Shown here: piece by piece, positions 18,372 to 27,677 of the stretch | Position numbering within the stretch: position 1 is the first letter of the stretch | Layout of the letters: the number at the start of each line of letters is the position of its first letter | Assembly (NCBI RefSeq): GCF_021049285.1 | Contig: NZ_CP088017.1 | Coordinates: 2,243,380 to 2,307,379 of the forward strand | Length of the DNA stretch: 64,000 bases | Source: Ruania halotolerans | GTDB lineage: Bacteria; Actinomycetota; Actinomycetes; Actinomycetales; Beutenbergiaceae | Direction: 5' to 3' | Translations under genes and position numbers: made by a program | The notes under the pieces: model-generated | Seen by the model: the letters and a program-made list of their open reading frames with translations, nothing else | Database searches by the model: none | Told to the model about the DNA's origin: nothing

Positions 18372-19723
18372 CAGGATCCTCGCAGCATCTCCGCCACCAG
18401 AAACGCCATCTCCAGCGACTGCTGGTGATTCAGGCGCGGATCAACGAGGGTCTCGTAGCGGCGGGTGAGCGCGTGATCGTCGATCTCCTCGCTGCCGCCG
18501 AGCACCTCGGTGACATCGGAACCGGTCAACTCCACGTGCAGGCCGCCGGGCACCGTGCCCAGGCTGCGATGGACCTCGAAGAAGCCGCGTACCTCGTCGA
18601 TCACGTCACTGAAGCGACGAGTCTTATACCCGTTGGCCGAGGTGATCCCGTTGCCGTGCATCGGGTCGCACACCCACGTCACCGGACGACCGTCGGCACG
18701 CACCCCGTCGACCAGCTCCGGGAGCAGGTCCCGTACCTTCGAGGCGCCCATCCGACTGATGAAGGTCAATCGGCCCGGTTCACCGTCGGGGTTGAGCCGG
18801 TCCATGAGGGCGACGGCATCGGCGACAGTGGTGGTCGGTCCGAGCTTGACTCCGATCGGATTGCGCACCTGAGCAAAGAAGTCCACATGTGCACCGTCAA
18901 GGTGGCGGGTCCGCTCCCCGATCCATAGGAAGTGTGCCGAACAGTCGTAGGGAAGGCCGGTCCGTGAGTCAATCCGGGTGAGTGGACGCTCGTAGTCCAG
19001 CAGCAGTCCCTCATGGCTGGAGAAGAATTCCACAGTGCGCAGAGCATCGAAATCCGCACCCGCGGCGCCCATGAAGCGAATGGCCCTGTCGATCTCAGTG
19101 GCGAACGCGTCGTACTGCGCGTACGCAGGGTTCTCCATGAACCCTCGGTTCCACTCGTGCACGCGCCTCAGGTCGGCGAAACCGCCCTGCGTGAAGGCGC
19201 GGATCAGATTCAGTGTGGTGGCCGAATTGTGGTAGGCATCCACCAGCCGCTGGGGGTCCGGCACTCGCGCCGCCGCGGTGAAGGCGTGATCGTTGACGAT
19301 GTCCCCGCGGTAGGCGGGAAGCGTGACCTCACCTCGGGTCTCGGTGTCGGAACTGCGTGGTTTGGCGTACTGCCCGGCCATTCGGCCCATCTTGATGATC
19401 GGCATGCTCGCCCCGTAGGTCAGCACGACCGCCATCTGCAGGATGGTCTTGATCTTGTCGCGGATATTGTCGGCGGTGAGTTCACTGAAGGTCTCGGCAC
19501 AGTCGCCCCCCTGCAGGAGGAACGCCTCCCCCCGGGACGCTGCAGCCATGTGCTCGCGCAACCGATCCGCCTCACCGGCGAAGACCAGCGGGGGGACTCC
19601 TCCGAGGCGTTCGGTGGCTGCGGCGAGTGCTGACGCATCCGGCCAGGTGGGCTGCTGCCGCACCGGCAACGCACGCCATCGATCGAGACCAGTCAGGACC
19701 GCGGGGTCGGGGATCACACTCAC
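18371..19723 (-). CDS. aroG: 3-deoxy-7-phosphoheptulonate (DAHP) synthase, class II
   Basis: 450 aa. First step of the shikimate pathway: phosphoenolpyruvate plus erythrose 4-phosphate gives DAHP. Class II signatures seen: LLQGGDCAETF, KMGRMAGQYAKPRS, FSSHEGLLLDYE, DCSAHFLWIGERTR, NPIGVKLGP, and WVCDPMHGNG with metal ligands Cys, His, Glu and Asp. GTG 19723 is chosen over an earlier in-frame start because TATCCT at 19731-19736 gives a leaderless start there. It matches Mtb aroG (Rv2178c) in order. The sulfite-oxidase-like gene follows with a 1-bp overlap. Confidence 0.93.
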   Translation of the reverse strand: MSVIPDPAVLTGLDRWRALPVRQQPTWPDASALAAATERLGGVPPLVFAGEADRLREHMAAASRGEAFLLQGGDCAETFSELTADNIRDKIKTILQMAVVLTYGASMPIIKMGRMAGQYAKPRSSDTETRGEVTLPAYRGDIVNDHAFTAAARVPDPQRLVDAYHNSATTLNLIRAFTQGGFADLRRVHEWNRGFMENPAYAQYDAFATEIDRAIRFMGAAGADFDALRTVEFFSSHEGLLLDYERPLTRIDSRTGLPYDCSAHFLWIGERTRHLDGAHVDFFAQVRNPIGVKLGPTTTVADAVALMDRLNPDGEPGRLTFISRMGASKVRDLLPELVDGVRADGRPVTWVCDPMHGNGITSANGYKTRRFSDVIDEVRGFFEVHRSLGTVPGGLHVELTGSDVTEVLGGSEEIDDHALTRRYETLVDPRLNHQQSLEMAFLVAEMLRGS

Positions 19724-19730
19724 GGACCTC

Positions 19731-19736
19731 AGGATA
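19731..19736 (-). promoter_or_regulatory. -10 box TATCCT, leaderless start of aroG
   Basis: TATCCT ends 7 nt before GTG 19723 on the minus strand. Confidence 0.65.
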
Positions 19737-19821
19737 CGCACCGACGAGCCGCCCGCTGACCATGTGCTCACGACGTCCGGCGCACGGACCGCTGCCCCAA
19801 TGACTCACCTTCACCAACGCC

Positions 19822-19857
19822 GGCACCCGGCCCGAACTCTCGGTCGGGCCGGGTGCC
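19822..19857 (-). terminator. Hairpin terminator after the phosphofructokinase gene
   Basis: Perfect 14-bp GC-rich stem (19822-19835 with 19844-19857) around an 8-nt loop, 40 bp past the stop codon at 19897. Confidence 0.8.
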
Positions 19858-19896
19858 CCATGGGGCGGACCTCGCCGGCTTCAGTCCTCGCCAGCG

Positions 19897-21135
19897 TCAG
19901 TGCGCGGCCGGCTCGGCGGCCACCAGCGGCTGACCGATGCTGGCCAGCAGCTCACCGAACCAGTCCACGGTGACGTCGAACGCCTTGCCGCCGGCAATGC
20001 GGGTGAACGAAATCGCGCTCAGTCGATCGTCGTTCTCCTCGTCGTGCCCGATCACCCCCGATTCCCCGGCGAGTGCCGTGTCCACGGCAAGGTCGGTCAT
20101 CGAACGAATGAGCTCGAGGTCGGCAGCATTCGCGGGGGCGGAGCGCGAGAAGTATCCGGACTTCTGCACCATCACCTTCTCCGCCCCGATCAGGTCGGCG
20201 AACTGCTTGGCGAACCAGGCACCCGGGTTGATCGTGTCAAGCATCACGTGACCGAATGGGTCGCGCTTGACCTCCTCGCCGGCGGCTTCGAGTTCGGCCA
20301 CGATCTCGGGTACACCGGCGCCTTCAGAGAGGAAAATGTTCACATTGCCGACCTCATCCATGATCGAACGCAGCCGCGCGGCCTCGGCCTGCAGGTCGAC
20401 CTTGAGCTCGGGGAGCAGCACGGCGTGCACGTCCCACCGCTCCTTCGTCAGGCCCAGACCGGGGTTCCACGAGCGCTCGGACCACCATGACCGGTAGTCG
20501 CGTGCCGCAGCTGCCGTGAGCCACCCGCAGTGCCGTCCCATCACCTCGTGCACGATCAGCATCCGCGGGTTCACCCGGTGCTCCCCGATGATGTTCTGGG
20601 CGAACCGGGAGGCTTCCGAGGCAGCGGTCATGGCACCGAGGGACTGCCGGATGGGGACGATGTCGTTGTCGATCGTCTTGGGCAGGCCCACCACGGTGAG
20701 GTGATAGTCGTTCTGTTCCAGGTAGCCGGCCAGATCCGCGGCCGTGGTGTTCGTATCGTCGCCGCCGATGGTGTGCAGCACGTCGACGCCGTCGGTGCGC
20801 AGGCGCTGCGCGGCTACCGCGAGCGGATCCTGGCCCTCCTCGACGAGCCCTCGCGAGACGAGATCCTTCGCGTTGGTGAGCTTGACGCGGCTGTTGCCGA
20901 TCGGGCTTCCGCCGAACTCGTCGAGCACGTCGATCGCAGCTCGCGCCTGCTCATCCACTACTACGTAGTTGCCGGTGAGGAGACCGTGGTAGCCGTACTG
21001 GTAGGCGATGATCTCCGCATCGGGGAGCACCTCGCCATAACGGCGCACCAGGCCCGCGACGGCGGCCGACAGGCACGGGGCGAATCCGCCCGCGGTGAGC
21101 AGGGCGATCCGGCGGATCGGAGCATTCTGGGACAT
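19897..21135 (-). CDS. pfp: Diphosphate-dependent 6-phosphofructokinase
   Basis: 412 aa. Phosphorylates fructose 6-phosphate reversibly, probably using PPi. Seen: LLTAGGFAPCLSAAV at the N-terminus, TIGGDDTNTTA (the second Asp in GGDD replaces the Gly that ATP enzymes keep and marks PPi use), GLPKTIDNDI with the catalytic Asp, EVMGRHCGWL, and KSGYFSRS. ATG 21135 is preceded by GGAAAGGG at some distance. The promoter side carries a 12-bp palindrome (21189-21200). It is divergent from the small membrane protein gene. Confidence 0.9.
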   Translation of the reverse strand: MSQNAPIRRIALLTAGGFAPCLSAAVAGLVRRYGEVLPDAEIIAYQYGYHGLLTGNYVVVDEQARAAIDVLDEFGGSPIGNSRVKLTNAKDLVSRGLVEEGQDPLAVAAQRLRTDGVDVLHTIGGDDTNTTAADLAGYLEQNDYHLTVVGLPKTIDNDIVPIRQSLGAMTAASEASRFAQNIIGEHRVNPRMLIVHEVMGRHCGWLTAAAARDYRSWWSERSWNPGLGLTKERWDVHAVLLPELKVDLQAEAARLRSIMDEVGNVNIFLSEGAGVPEIVAELEAAGEEVKRDPFGHVMLDTINPGAWFAKQFADLIGAEKVMVQKSGYFSRSAPANAADLELIRSMTDLAVDTALAGESGVIGHDEENDDRLSAISFTRIAGGKAFDVTVDWFGELLASIGQPLVAAEPAAH

Positions 21136-21188
21136 GTGGCGGGGGCCCTTTCCGATGGGTGTCTATCGAGGAGCGAAACGCACCGATC

Positions 21189-21200
21189 TACCGATCGGTA
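21189..21200. promoter_or_regulatory. Palindrome TACCGATCGGTA, possible operator
   Basis: Perfect 12-bp palindrome with an extra half-site ACCGATC directly beside it (21182-21188), located 54 bp upstream of the pfp start and about 107 bp upstream of the divergent gene. The shape suits a dimeric repressor such as a TetR-family protein; no such regulator is encoded in the window. Confidence 0.4.
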
Positions 21201-21293
21201 CCTGCCCTCATGCTACTGATCGCGCGCCTGAACTCACTCACCCGTAGCACCGCACCCTTCTGTGCAGCGTTCGTTCCCGTCAGCACCTCACCG

Positions 21294-21299
21294 TAGAGT
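21294..21299 (+). promoter_or_regulatory. -10 box TAGAGT, leaderless start of 21307 gene
   Basis: TAGAGT ends 7 nt before ATG 21307. Confidence 0.6.
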
Positions 21300-21306
21300 G
21301 AGAGGC

Positions 21307-21816
21307 ATGCCCGAAGGGACTCCCGACGACAGCGACTCCCCCGCTGATCGACCCGAGCCGACCGACGCCGACATTGATGCCCGCTGGGCAGAGATCACCG
21401 CACAGCTCGGCGATCTGCACACGCAGACGGGCGATGCACCTGGCGAACGCCGGCCCACCACGGAGACGACGGGCACTGCGGGACCGGTAGAGCTGCCCCG
21501 TTCGAGCGAGGGTGGCGAGCGGCCCGGCACCGATCTTGCCGGACCGCGGGATTACACAGTGGCCGACAACGCCGAAGAGGCTGGTTTCGTGCCACCCGAC
21601 CCTCCGCTCCGGGCGCACGATCCACTGCCGACGTTGGCGTGGTTCTTCGCCTTGGGTGGCCCGATCCTCACCGTGCTTTTCCTCATCGTGTGGCCCGCCG
21701 CACCGTCATGGGTCTACCTGGCAGCCATCATCGCCTCGATCTTGGGCTGGCTGGTGCTCTTGTGGCGGATGCCGCGGGGGCGGCGCTCCGACACTGACGA
21801 CGGCGCAGTCGTGTAA
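21307..21816 (+). CDS. Conserved hypothetical membrane protein
   Basis: 169 aa. A long acidic/Pro-rich cytoplasmic N-terminal part (1-105) has WAEITAQLGDL at 27-37 and DYTVADNAEEAGFVPPDPP at 82-100. Two transmembrane helices follow (about 108-129 and 134-153), then WRMPRGRR and an acidic tail ending DDGAVV. I recall similar short proteins with the FVPPDPPP and LLWRMP blocks in Micrococcales, but no function is known. ATG 21307 is set by the leaderless promoter; the open frame continues upstream. It is followed 70 bp later by the acyl-CoA ligase gene. Confidence 0.65.
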   Translation: MPEGTPDDSDSPADRPEPTDADIDARWAEITAQLGDLHTQTGDAPGERRPTTETTGTAGPVELPRSSEGGERPGTDLAGPRDYTVADNAEEAGFVPPDPPLRAHDPLPTLAWFFALGGPILTVLFLIVWPAAPSWVYLAAIIASILGWLVLLWRMPRGRRSDTDDGAVV

Positions 21817-21886
21817 GTCAGACGTAGTCGCCCAGGCGCCGATAGAGTGAGGCCAGCATCTCGACCGTGCCAAAGGAGCCACTCTC

Positions 21887-23695
21887 ATGAAAGACACCGA
21901 CGTTCCGCTCATGGTGAGCACGCCAGCCGAACTGACGATCCCAGACCTTCTCCTCGACTGGGCGGCGAAGGAACCCGAACGGGTACTCATCGAGTTGCCC
22001 GACGGCGACGGCTGGGACCCGCAGTCTGCCGAGGCACTGCACGAGCAGGTGCTCGGGGTGGCGAAGGGCCTGATCGCTGCTGGCGTGAGCGCCGGGGACC
22101 GCATCGCGATCATGTCCCGTACCCGCGCCGAGTGGACCGTGCTCGACTTTGCGATCTGGTACGCCGGAGCCATCACCGTGCCGATCTATGAGACCTCCTC
22201 AACGGAACAGGCGCGATGGATCCTGTCCGATTCCGCAACAGACCGCGTCGTGACAGAGACCGCCGAGCTCGCCACGCTCATCCGCGAGGCCGCAGGCGAC
22301 AATCAGCCGCAAGACCTCTGGGTCATCGATGATGGCGCGCTCGATGAACTCACGCGCGGCGGGTCAGAGGTGACCGATGAGCAGGTACGCGAGCGCTACG
22401 ACGCATTGCGCCTGCAGGATCTGGCCACCATCATCTACACCTCCGGGACGACCGGGCCGCCCAAGGGTGTCGAGCTCACCCACGGCAACTTCGTGGAACT
22501 GTGCCGTAACGCCACCGCGGCTCTCGGACAGGACATCCTGCACGACAACGCCCGCACCCTACTCTTCATGCCGTTGGCGCACGTGTTCGCCCGGTTCGTC
22601 TCAGTGCTGACCATCTGCGCCGGCGTTCCGATCGGGCACGTCGGTGATCCGACGACACTCCTTCAGCACATCGGCACCTTCCGCCCCACCTTCATCCTCT
22701 CCGTGCCCCGCGTGTTCGAGAAGGTGTACAACTCCTCCGAACAGAAGGCCGCTGCCGCTGGGAAGGTGAAGATCTTCCGCTGGGCGGCCGGCGTGTCCAC
22801 CGCGTACTCGAAGTCTCTCGACACCGGCGGCCCAGGCGCGGCACTCAAGATCAAGTACGCGCTAGCTGACAAGTTGGTGCTGCACAAGATCCGCGACGCG
22901 CTCGGCGGCCAAGTGGAGTTCGCGATCTCCGGTGGTGCACCGCTCGGTGATCGCCTCGGGCACTTTTTCCGTGGCGTCGGCGTCCGAGTACTCGAGGGAT
23001 ACGGCCTCACCGAGACCACGGCGCCTGTCTCGGTCAACGTCCCGGCACGCTCGAAGATCGGCACAGTGGGCCCCGCGCTACCGGGGATCAGTCTGCGCAT
23101 CGCCGAGGACGGCGAGATCCTCGCCAAGGGCATCGCGGTATTCCGCGGGTACCACAACAACGACGAGGCCACCGCAGAGGCCGTCACCGACGGGTGGTTC
23201 CACACCGGGGACCTGGGCGCACTCGATTCCGACGGATACCTGCGGATCACCGGCCGGAAGAAGGAGATGATCGTCACCGCCGGAGGCAAGAACGTCATCC
23301 CCTCTCAGTTGGAGGACAAGATCCGCGCCCACGCGCTGATCAGCCAGTGCGTGGTCGTCGGCGATCAGCGACCGTTCATCGCCGCGCTGCTCACCCTCGA
23401 CGCGGAGATGCTCCCGACGTGGCTGTCCAATCAAGGCTTGCCCGAGATGAGCGTGCTCGAAGCCGCAGAGCACCCGCACGTGCGCGCCGCTCTCCAGGAG
23501 GCGGTGGACAAGGCCAATACCTCCGTCTCCCGCGCGGAGTCGGTACGACGGTATGAAGTTCTGGGCGACGATTTCACCGTCAGCGACTACCTGACCCCGA
23601 AGATGAGCGTGAAGCGCAACCTGGTCCTGCGCGACTTCGCTGAACGGATCGACGACCTCTACGCCAAAGCTGCCGCCGAGCGCGAGACCACCTAA
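21887..23695 (+). CDS. fadD15: Long-chain fatty-acid-CoA ligase (AMP-forming, FadD15-like)
   Basis: 602 aa ANL-superfamily enzyme that activates long-chain fatty acids with ATP and CoA. The P-loop-like motif is IIYTSGTTGPPKGVELTH; further motifs are GYGLTETTAPVSVN, GWFHTGDLGALDSDGYLRI (hinge Asp) and the C-terminal K in YLTPKMSVKR. Length and motif wording match the bacterial long-chain (rather than acetyl) group. ATG 21887 follows AAGGAG at 8 nt. It occupies the place of Mtb fadD15 (Rv2187). Confidence 0.9.
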   Translation: MKDTDVPLMVSTPAELTIPDLLLDWAAKEPERVLIELPDGDGWDPQSAEALHEQVLGVAKGLIAAGVSAGDRIAIMSRTRAEWTVLDFAIWYAGAITVPIYETSSTEQARWILSDSATDRVVTETAELATLIREAAGDNQPQDLWVIDDGALDELTRGGSEVTDEQVRERYDALRLQDLATIIYTSGTTGPPKGVELTHGNFVELCRNATAALGQDILHDNARTLLFMPLAHVFARFVSVLTICAGVPIGHVGDPTTLLQHIGTFRPTFILSVPRVFEKVYNSSEQKAAAAGKVKIFRWAAGVSTAYSKSLDTGGPGAALKIKYALADKLVLHKIRDALGGQVEFAISGGAPLGDRLGHFFRGVGVRVLEGYGLTETTAPVSVNVPARSKIGTVGPALPGISLRIAEDGEILAKGIAVFRGYHNNDEATAEAVTDGWFHTGDLGALDSDGYLRITGRKKEMIVTAGGKNVIPSQLEDKIRAHALISQCVVVGDQRPFIAALLTLDAEMLPTWLSNQGLPEMSVLEAAEHPHVRAALQEAVDKANTSVSRAESVRRYEVLGDDFTVSDYLTPKMSVKRNLVLRDFAERIDDLYAKAAAERETT

Positions 23696-23747
23696 GCTCA
23701 ATGGCCGCGGACGGAGCGTCCCGAGCCGTCATGTCACAGGTCGCGCG

Positions 23748-23753
23748 TAGCGT
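23748..23753 (+). promoter_or_regulatory. -10 box TAGCGT upstream of the exonuclease fusion
   Basis: TAGCGT ends 8 nt before ATG 23762, giving a leaderless or nearly leaderless transcript. Confidence 0.55.
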
Positions 23754-23761
23754 GCGCAGAG

Positions 23762-25660
23762 ATGGCCGAGAATCTCCTGCACCCGCCCCGACCGGGGCGC
23801 CGTCTGCCGCGCGCGGACGATCCCGCCCAGCCAGGCTCGCCGGGTGCTCGGGAGCATCCCGGCACGCCGCTCCAGCTCGGGCTGGACGAGCTCGGCACAG
23901 CGTTGATCGACGCGACGTTCGTGGTGGTGGACCTTGAGACAACCGGCGGATCTCCGCGGGAGAGTGCGATCACCGAGATTGGCGCGGTCAAGGTCCGTGG
24001 TGGTGAGGTTCTCGGTGAGTTCCAGACCCTGGTGAACCCCGGGATCGGGATCCCCCCGACGATTACGGTGCTCACGGGCATCACGAATGCCATGGTGATG
24101 ACCGCTCCCCCGATCAACGAAGTACTTCCGGCCTTCCTGGAGTTCGCCCGAGGTGCCATCCTGGTGGCACACAATGCACGCTTCGACGTCGGGTTCCTGC
24201 GCGCGGCCAGCGCCCGAATGGATCTCGTCTGGCCACGCCCGCAGGTGGTGGACACCGTCGCCCTCGCCCGCCGAGTGGTGACGCGCGACGAGGCGCCGAA
24301 CCACAAGCTGTCCACTCTCGCACCGTTGTTCGGCTCGCCGACAGCACCGGACCACCGCGCCCTGACCGACGCACGCGCCACCGTTGATGTGTTGCACGCA
24401 CTACTCGGGCGAATGACCGCTCTCGGCGTCACCCACGTCGAGGACCTCGCCACTGCCGCAGACCCCGTACCCGCCCGACGACGACGCAAGGCCACGCTTG
24501 CCGACGACCTCCCGACCGGACCCGGCGTCTACCACTTCCTCGGACCAGGCGGGGAAGTGCTCTATATCGGCACTGCGGTGAACCTGCGCCGGCGAGTCCG
24601 CAGCTACTTCACGGCGGCCGAGAAGCGGGCACGAATCGCCGAGATGGTCGATCTGGCCACGTCGGTACGACCCATCCCGTGTGCCACTGCCCTCGAGGCC
24701 TCCGTGCGGGAACTGCGCGGCATCGCCGAGCACCATCCGCCGTACAACCGCCGTTCCCGGTCACCGGAGAAGCAACCATGGGTCCGCCTGACCGACGAAG
24801 CCCATCCGCGACTCTCGGTGGTGCGCACTGTCCCTCCTGAGCACGCCGGGCAAGCGATCGGTCCGTTCACCTCCCGAGCTCAGGCCGAGCTGGCTGTCTC
24901 GGCCCTGGTAGCGGCCACCGGACTGCGCACGTGCACCACCCGGCTCGCTCGCACACCCACAGGCTCGGCCTCGGCCTGTGTGCTCGCCGAAATGGGCAAG
25001 TGCCTCGCCCCCTGCGTGCACGAGGCTCCGCAGTACTCCGGCCGAGTCCTGGCCGCGCAACGAGCCCTGTCCGGCGACGCCTCAGCAGTGGTCGCTACGG
25101 CACGCGTGGCCATCGCGAGACTGGCTGCACAGCAACGCTACGAGGAGGCAGCCGTCCGCCGTGATCAGCTCGTGGCGTACCTGCGTGCCGCTTCTCGTAC
25201 CGAGCGGCACAGCCCACTCCACCGTGCACCACAGGTCATCGCCGCGCGTCGACATGCCGACGGCGGCTGGGAGCTGGTTCTGATCCGCCACGGCCGGCTG
25301 GCCGGAACCACAGTGTCCAGACCCGGTGCTCCGGTGATGGCCGTCGTCGCCGCACTGGCCGACAGTGGCGAGCAGGTCCCTGCCGCCGCGGCGCTCGGCG
25401 GTGCGGCCACCGCGGAGGAGACCGAGTTGGTGCTGCGGTGGCTCGAGACGCCCGGTACGCGCCTGGTGGAGGCCACTTTCGCCGACTCCGATGGCGGCTG
25501 GTCCGTTCCCCTCCGCGGTGCCACCGCGCACCTGCCACGCCTGGCGGAACGGCAGGTGCGCGAGACGGAGAATCGTGCGCTCGGCACACCAGCAGATCTT
25601 TCGCTGCCCACTGCGGCCGTCCCACCCGGGCGCAGCACCAGCGACTCGGGCGCGGCATGA
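23762..25660 (+). CDS. DEDD 3'-5' exonuclease fused to a UvrC/Cho-like GIY-YIG nuclease
   Basis: 632 aa two-part nuclease of the Rv2191 type. Residues about 55-220 are a DnaQ-like exonuclease: VVVDLETTG (D, E), VAHNARFDVGFL (D) and DHRALTDARAT (H, D). From about 245 comes a GIY-YIG domain, GPGVYHFLGPGG and VLYIGTAVNLRRRVRSYFT, as in UvrC and Cho. A Cys-containing helical region follows (TCTTRL, CLAPC) and a UvrB-interaction-like helix (AQQRYEEAAVRRDQL). The C-terminal tail is variable. The predicted role is an alternative incision or processing step in excision repair; this is inferred from domains only. Position beside trpD and ctaE agrees with Mtb. Confidence 0.88.
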   Translation: MAENLLHPPRPGRRLPRADDPAQPGSPGAREHPGTPLQLGLDELGTALIDATFVVVDLETTGGSPRESAITEIGAVKVRGGEVLGEFQTLVNPGIGIPPTITVLTGITNAMVMTAPPINEVLPAFLEFARGAILVAHNARFDVGFLRAASARMDLVWPRPQVVDTVALARRVVTRDEAPNHKLSTLAPLFGSPTAPDHRALTDARATVDVLHALLGRMTALGVTHVEDLATAADPVPARRRRKATLADDLPTGPGVYHFLGPGGEVLYIGTAVNLRRRVRSYFTAAEKRARIAEMVDLATSVRPIPCATALEASVRELRGIAEHHPPYNRRSRSPEKQPWVRLTDEAHPRLSVVRTVPPEHAGQAIGPFTSRAQAELAVSALVAATGLRTCTTRLARTPTGSASACVLAEMGKCLAPCVHEAPQYSGRVLAAQRALSGDASAVVATARVAIARLAAQQRYEEAAVRRDQLVAYLRAASRTERHSPLHRAPQVIAARRHADGGWELVLIRHGRLAGTTVSRPGAPVMAVVAALADSGEQVPAAAALGGAATAEETELVLRWLETPGTRLVEATFADSDGGWSVPLRGATAHLPRLAERQVRETENRALGTPADLSLPTAAVPPGRSTSDSGAA

Positions 25661-25730
25661 TGGTGGACGTGCTGCCGGTCGGTGCACCGGGACCGGCACC
25701 GTCATCGCCGCCGCTACTGGAGGAACACTG

Positions 25731-26012
25731 ATGCAGACTGCCATCGTCCTGATCGACGCCGAAGCCGCGAGAATACCCGAGGTTGCCAGCCAGGTAGCCG
25801 AGTTGCCCGGGGTGAGCGAGGCCTACTCCACCACCGGCGATGTGGATGTGATCGCACTTGTTCGGGTCACGGCCCACGAACAGCTCGCCGACGTGATCGC
25901 CGATCGGATCAGCAAAGTCCCCGGGGTGCTCAGTACCCGTACCTACATCGCATTCCAGGCATACTCCCGCCATGACCTGGAGGCGGCGTTCGCGCTGGGA
26001 CTCGACGACTGA
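25731..26012 (+). CDS. Stand-alone Lrp/AsnC ligand-binding (RAM) domain protein
   Basis: 93 aa made only of the regulator domain: MQTAIVLIDAE at the start, LPGVSEAYSTTGDVDVIALV in the middle and a tail with TRTYIAFQAY. The helix-turn-helix of Lrp/AsnC regulators is absent, so it cannot bind DNA by that route. Such single-domain proteins form oligomers that bind amino acids and may modulate full-length partners. ATG 25731 follows GGAGG at 8 nt. It is convergent with trpD; an amino-acid ligand related to tryptophan biosynthesis is possible but not shown. Confidence 0.8.
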   Translation: MQTAIVLIDAEAARIPEVASQVAELPGVSEAYSTTGDVDVIALVRVTAHEQLADVIADRISKVPGVLSTRTYIAFQAYSRHDLEAAFALGLDD

Positions 26013-26082
26013 GAACCCGCCGGGCGCAGGCGCCGCTGATCGCAAGCGCCAGCAGGGACCCACCATTACCGCGCCACGCACC

Positions 26083-27153
26083 TCAGGCTCGGGTCGCCGC
26101 GACCCATCGCTCAAGCACGGCAGCCGCTGCTCCGCTGTCCACCGCATGAGCGGCGGCGTCGATTCCTGCGGCGAACCGATCGGTCAGGCTGCCCTCGGCG
26201 GTTCCAGGAACACTGCCATGGGCCACCAGCCCGGCCGCCGCGTTCAGCAGTACGGTCTCGCGCACCGGCCCTGCTGCTCCAGCGAGAACGTCTCGCGCGA
26301 CCTGGGCGTTCTGCTCTGGCGCACCGCCACGCAAGTCGTCCAGCGTGGCGCGCGACATACCGAACCTCGTGGCATCGAGTTCGTGTTCCCGGACGGTCCA
26401 ACCGCTGGCTGCGGTGACCTCCCACACGCGCGCAGGTGCCGTCGTCGAGAGTTCGTCCAAGCCATCCTCACTGCGGAAGACCACCGTTGAGGTTCCCCGC
26501 GCCGCGAACACACCGGCGACGATCGGTGCCATGCGGGCATCCCCGACCCCGATCGCTCCTGCGCGTGGTCGCGCCGGGTTCGTCAGTGGCCCGAGGATGT
26601 TGAAGGCTGTCGCCACGCCGAGCTCGCGCCGGGTCGTCGCCGCGTGCCGGAAGCTCGGGTGATACACCTGGGCAAACAAGAAAGTGATGCCGGCCTCTCG
26701 AGCGACTCGAGCTGCCTCGGCCGGGCTCAGGTCCAGACGGACGCCAAGCGCTTCCAGAACGTCCGCCGAACCGCTCGCGGAGGAGGCCGCGCGATTGCCG
26801 TGCTTGACCACGCTCACCCCGGCGCCAGCCACCACCAGGGCGGCCATGGTCGAGATGTTCACACTACGGTGCCGGTCCCCCCCAGTTCCGACGATGTCAA
26901 CCGCGTCGGCGTCGATGTCCGCGGCTAGCGCGTGCCGGCGCATTGAGTCCGCCAGACCGCTGATCTCTGGGACCGTCTCGCCTTTGGCTCGCAGCGCCAC
27001 CAGGAAGCCGCCGAGAGCGATCGGATGACTGTTCCCCGCCATCACCTGATCCATCACCCAGGTCGTCTCGGCTGTCCCCAGATCCTCACCGGCCACCAAT
27101 CGGGTGATCAACTCGGGCCAGCTGTAGGCGTCAAGCGGGGTGTCCGCGTTCAC
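26083..27153 (-). CDS. trpD: Anthranilate phosphoribosyltransferase
   Basis: 356 aa. Transfers phosphoribose from PRPP to anthranilate in tryptophan biosynthesis. Seen: the PRPP motif [38 protein letters not shown] (anthranilate site), [13 protein letters not shown] and [11 protein letters not shown]. Other trp genes are absent nearby, the usual case for actinobacterial trpD. GTG 27153 overlaps the stop of the receiver-like gene (GTGA, 4 bp), so both are translated together. Convergent with the AsnC-domain gene. Confidence 0.92.
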   Translation of the reverse strand: MNADTPLDAYSWPELITRLVAGEDLGTAETTWVMDQVMAGNSHPIALGGFLVALRAKGETVPEISGLADSMRRHALAADIDADAVDIVGTGGDRHRSVNISTMAALVVAGAGVSVVKHGNRAASSASGSADVLEALGVRLDLSPAEAARVAREAGITFLFAQVYHPSFRHAATTRRELGVATAFNILGPLTNPARPRAGAIGVGDARMAPIVAGVFAARGTSTVVFRSEDGLDELSTTAPARVWEVTAASGWTVREHELDATRFGMSRATLDDLRGGAPEQNAQVARDVLAGAAGPVRETVLLNAAAGLVAHGSVPGTAEGSLTDRFAAGIDAAAHAVDSGAAAAVLERWVAATRA

Positions 27154-27575
27154 TGCGATGCGAACATGTCAGCGATGGTCTCCTGCAATACGAGGGGGTC
27201 GAGCGGCATCGACACGACGGCGTCCGCTTGCGACCACGAGGCAAGCCAGGCGTCCTGGGCACGGGCGATCAACAGCAGCACTGGCGGACACTGGTAGATC
27301 TCGGTCTTGAGGCTCCGGCAGAGCCCCATCCCGCCGAACTTCGCCGACTCACCGTCAAGGATCACCAGGTCATAGTCACCGTTCTCCACGTAGTCCACGA
27401 CAGCCGCGGGCGTTGCCGCCTCCTGCCAGAGAATCCTGGGGGTGTGGGCCGAGGCGCGGCGCCCGACGCCAGTGAGAACCTGGCCTCGTGTGGTCGCGTC
27501 GTCGCTGTACAAGAGCACCGATACCGTGTCCTCGGTCTCAGGAACTGCCGCGTCATCGTGCTGTACCGCAGTCAT
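27150..27575 (-). CDS. Degenerate response-regulator receiver domain protein
   Basis: 141 aa with one CheY-like fold and no output domain. The acidic pair (D25, D26 in YSDD) and the phospho-acceptor position D74 (VILDG) are present. The switch Thr/Ser after beta 4 is Ile103 (LLLIAR), and the invariant Lys before Pro in beta 5 is Met123 (VSMPLDP). These losses suggest a pseudo-receiver working by protein-protein contact rather than phosphorelay. ATG 27575 follows AGGAAGGA. It is coupled to trpD and divergent from ctaE. Confidence 0.75.
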   Translation of the reverse strand: MTAVQHDDAAVPETEDTVSVLLYSDDATTRGQVLTGVGRRASAHTPRILWQEAATPAAVVDYVENGDYDLVILDGESAKFGGMGLCRSLKTEIYQCPPVLLLIARAQDAWLASWSQADAVVSMPLDPLVLQETIADMFASQ

Positions 27576-27677
27576 GGTGGTCCTTCCTGGGCACGCATCG
27601 GCCCGCACCGTCGTGGTCCCCACCGATGCTAGTCGCCGCTGGGCCGAGGCGTGTGCATCCGCAGCGCCTCCCGGATC

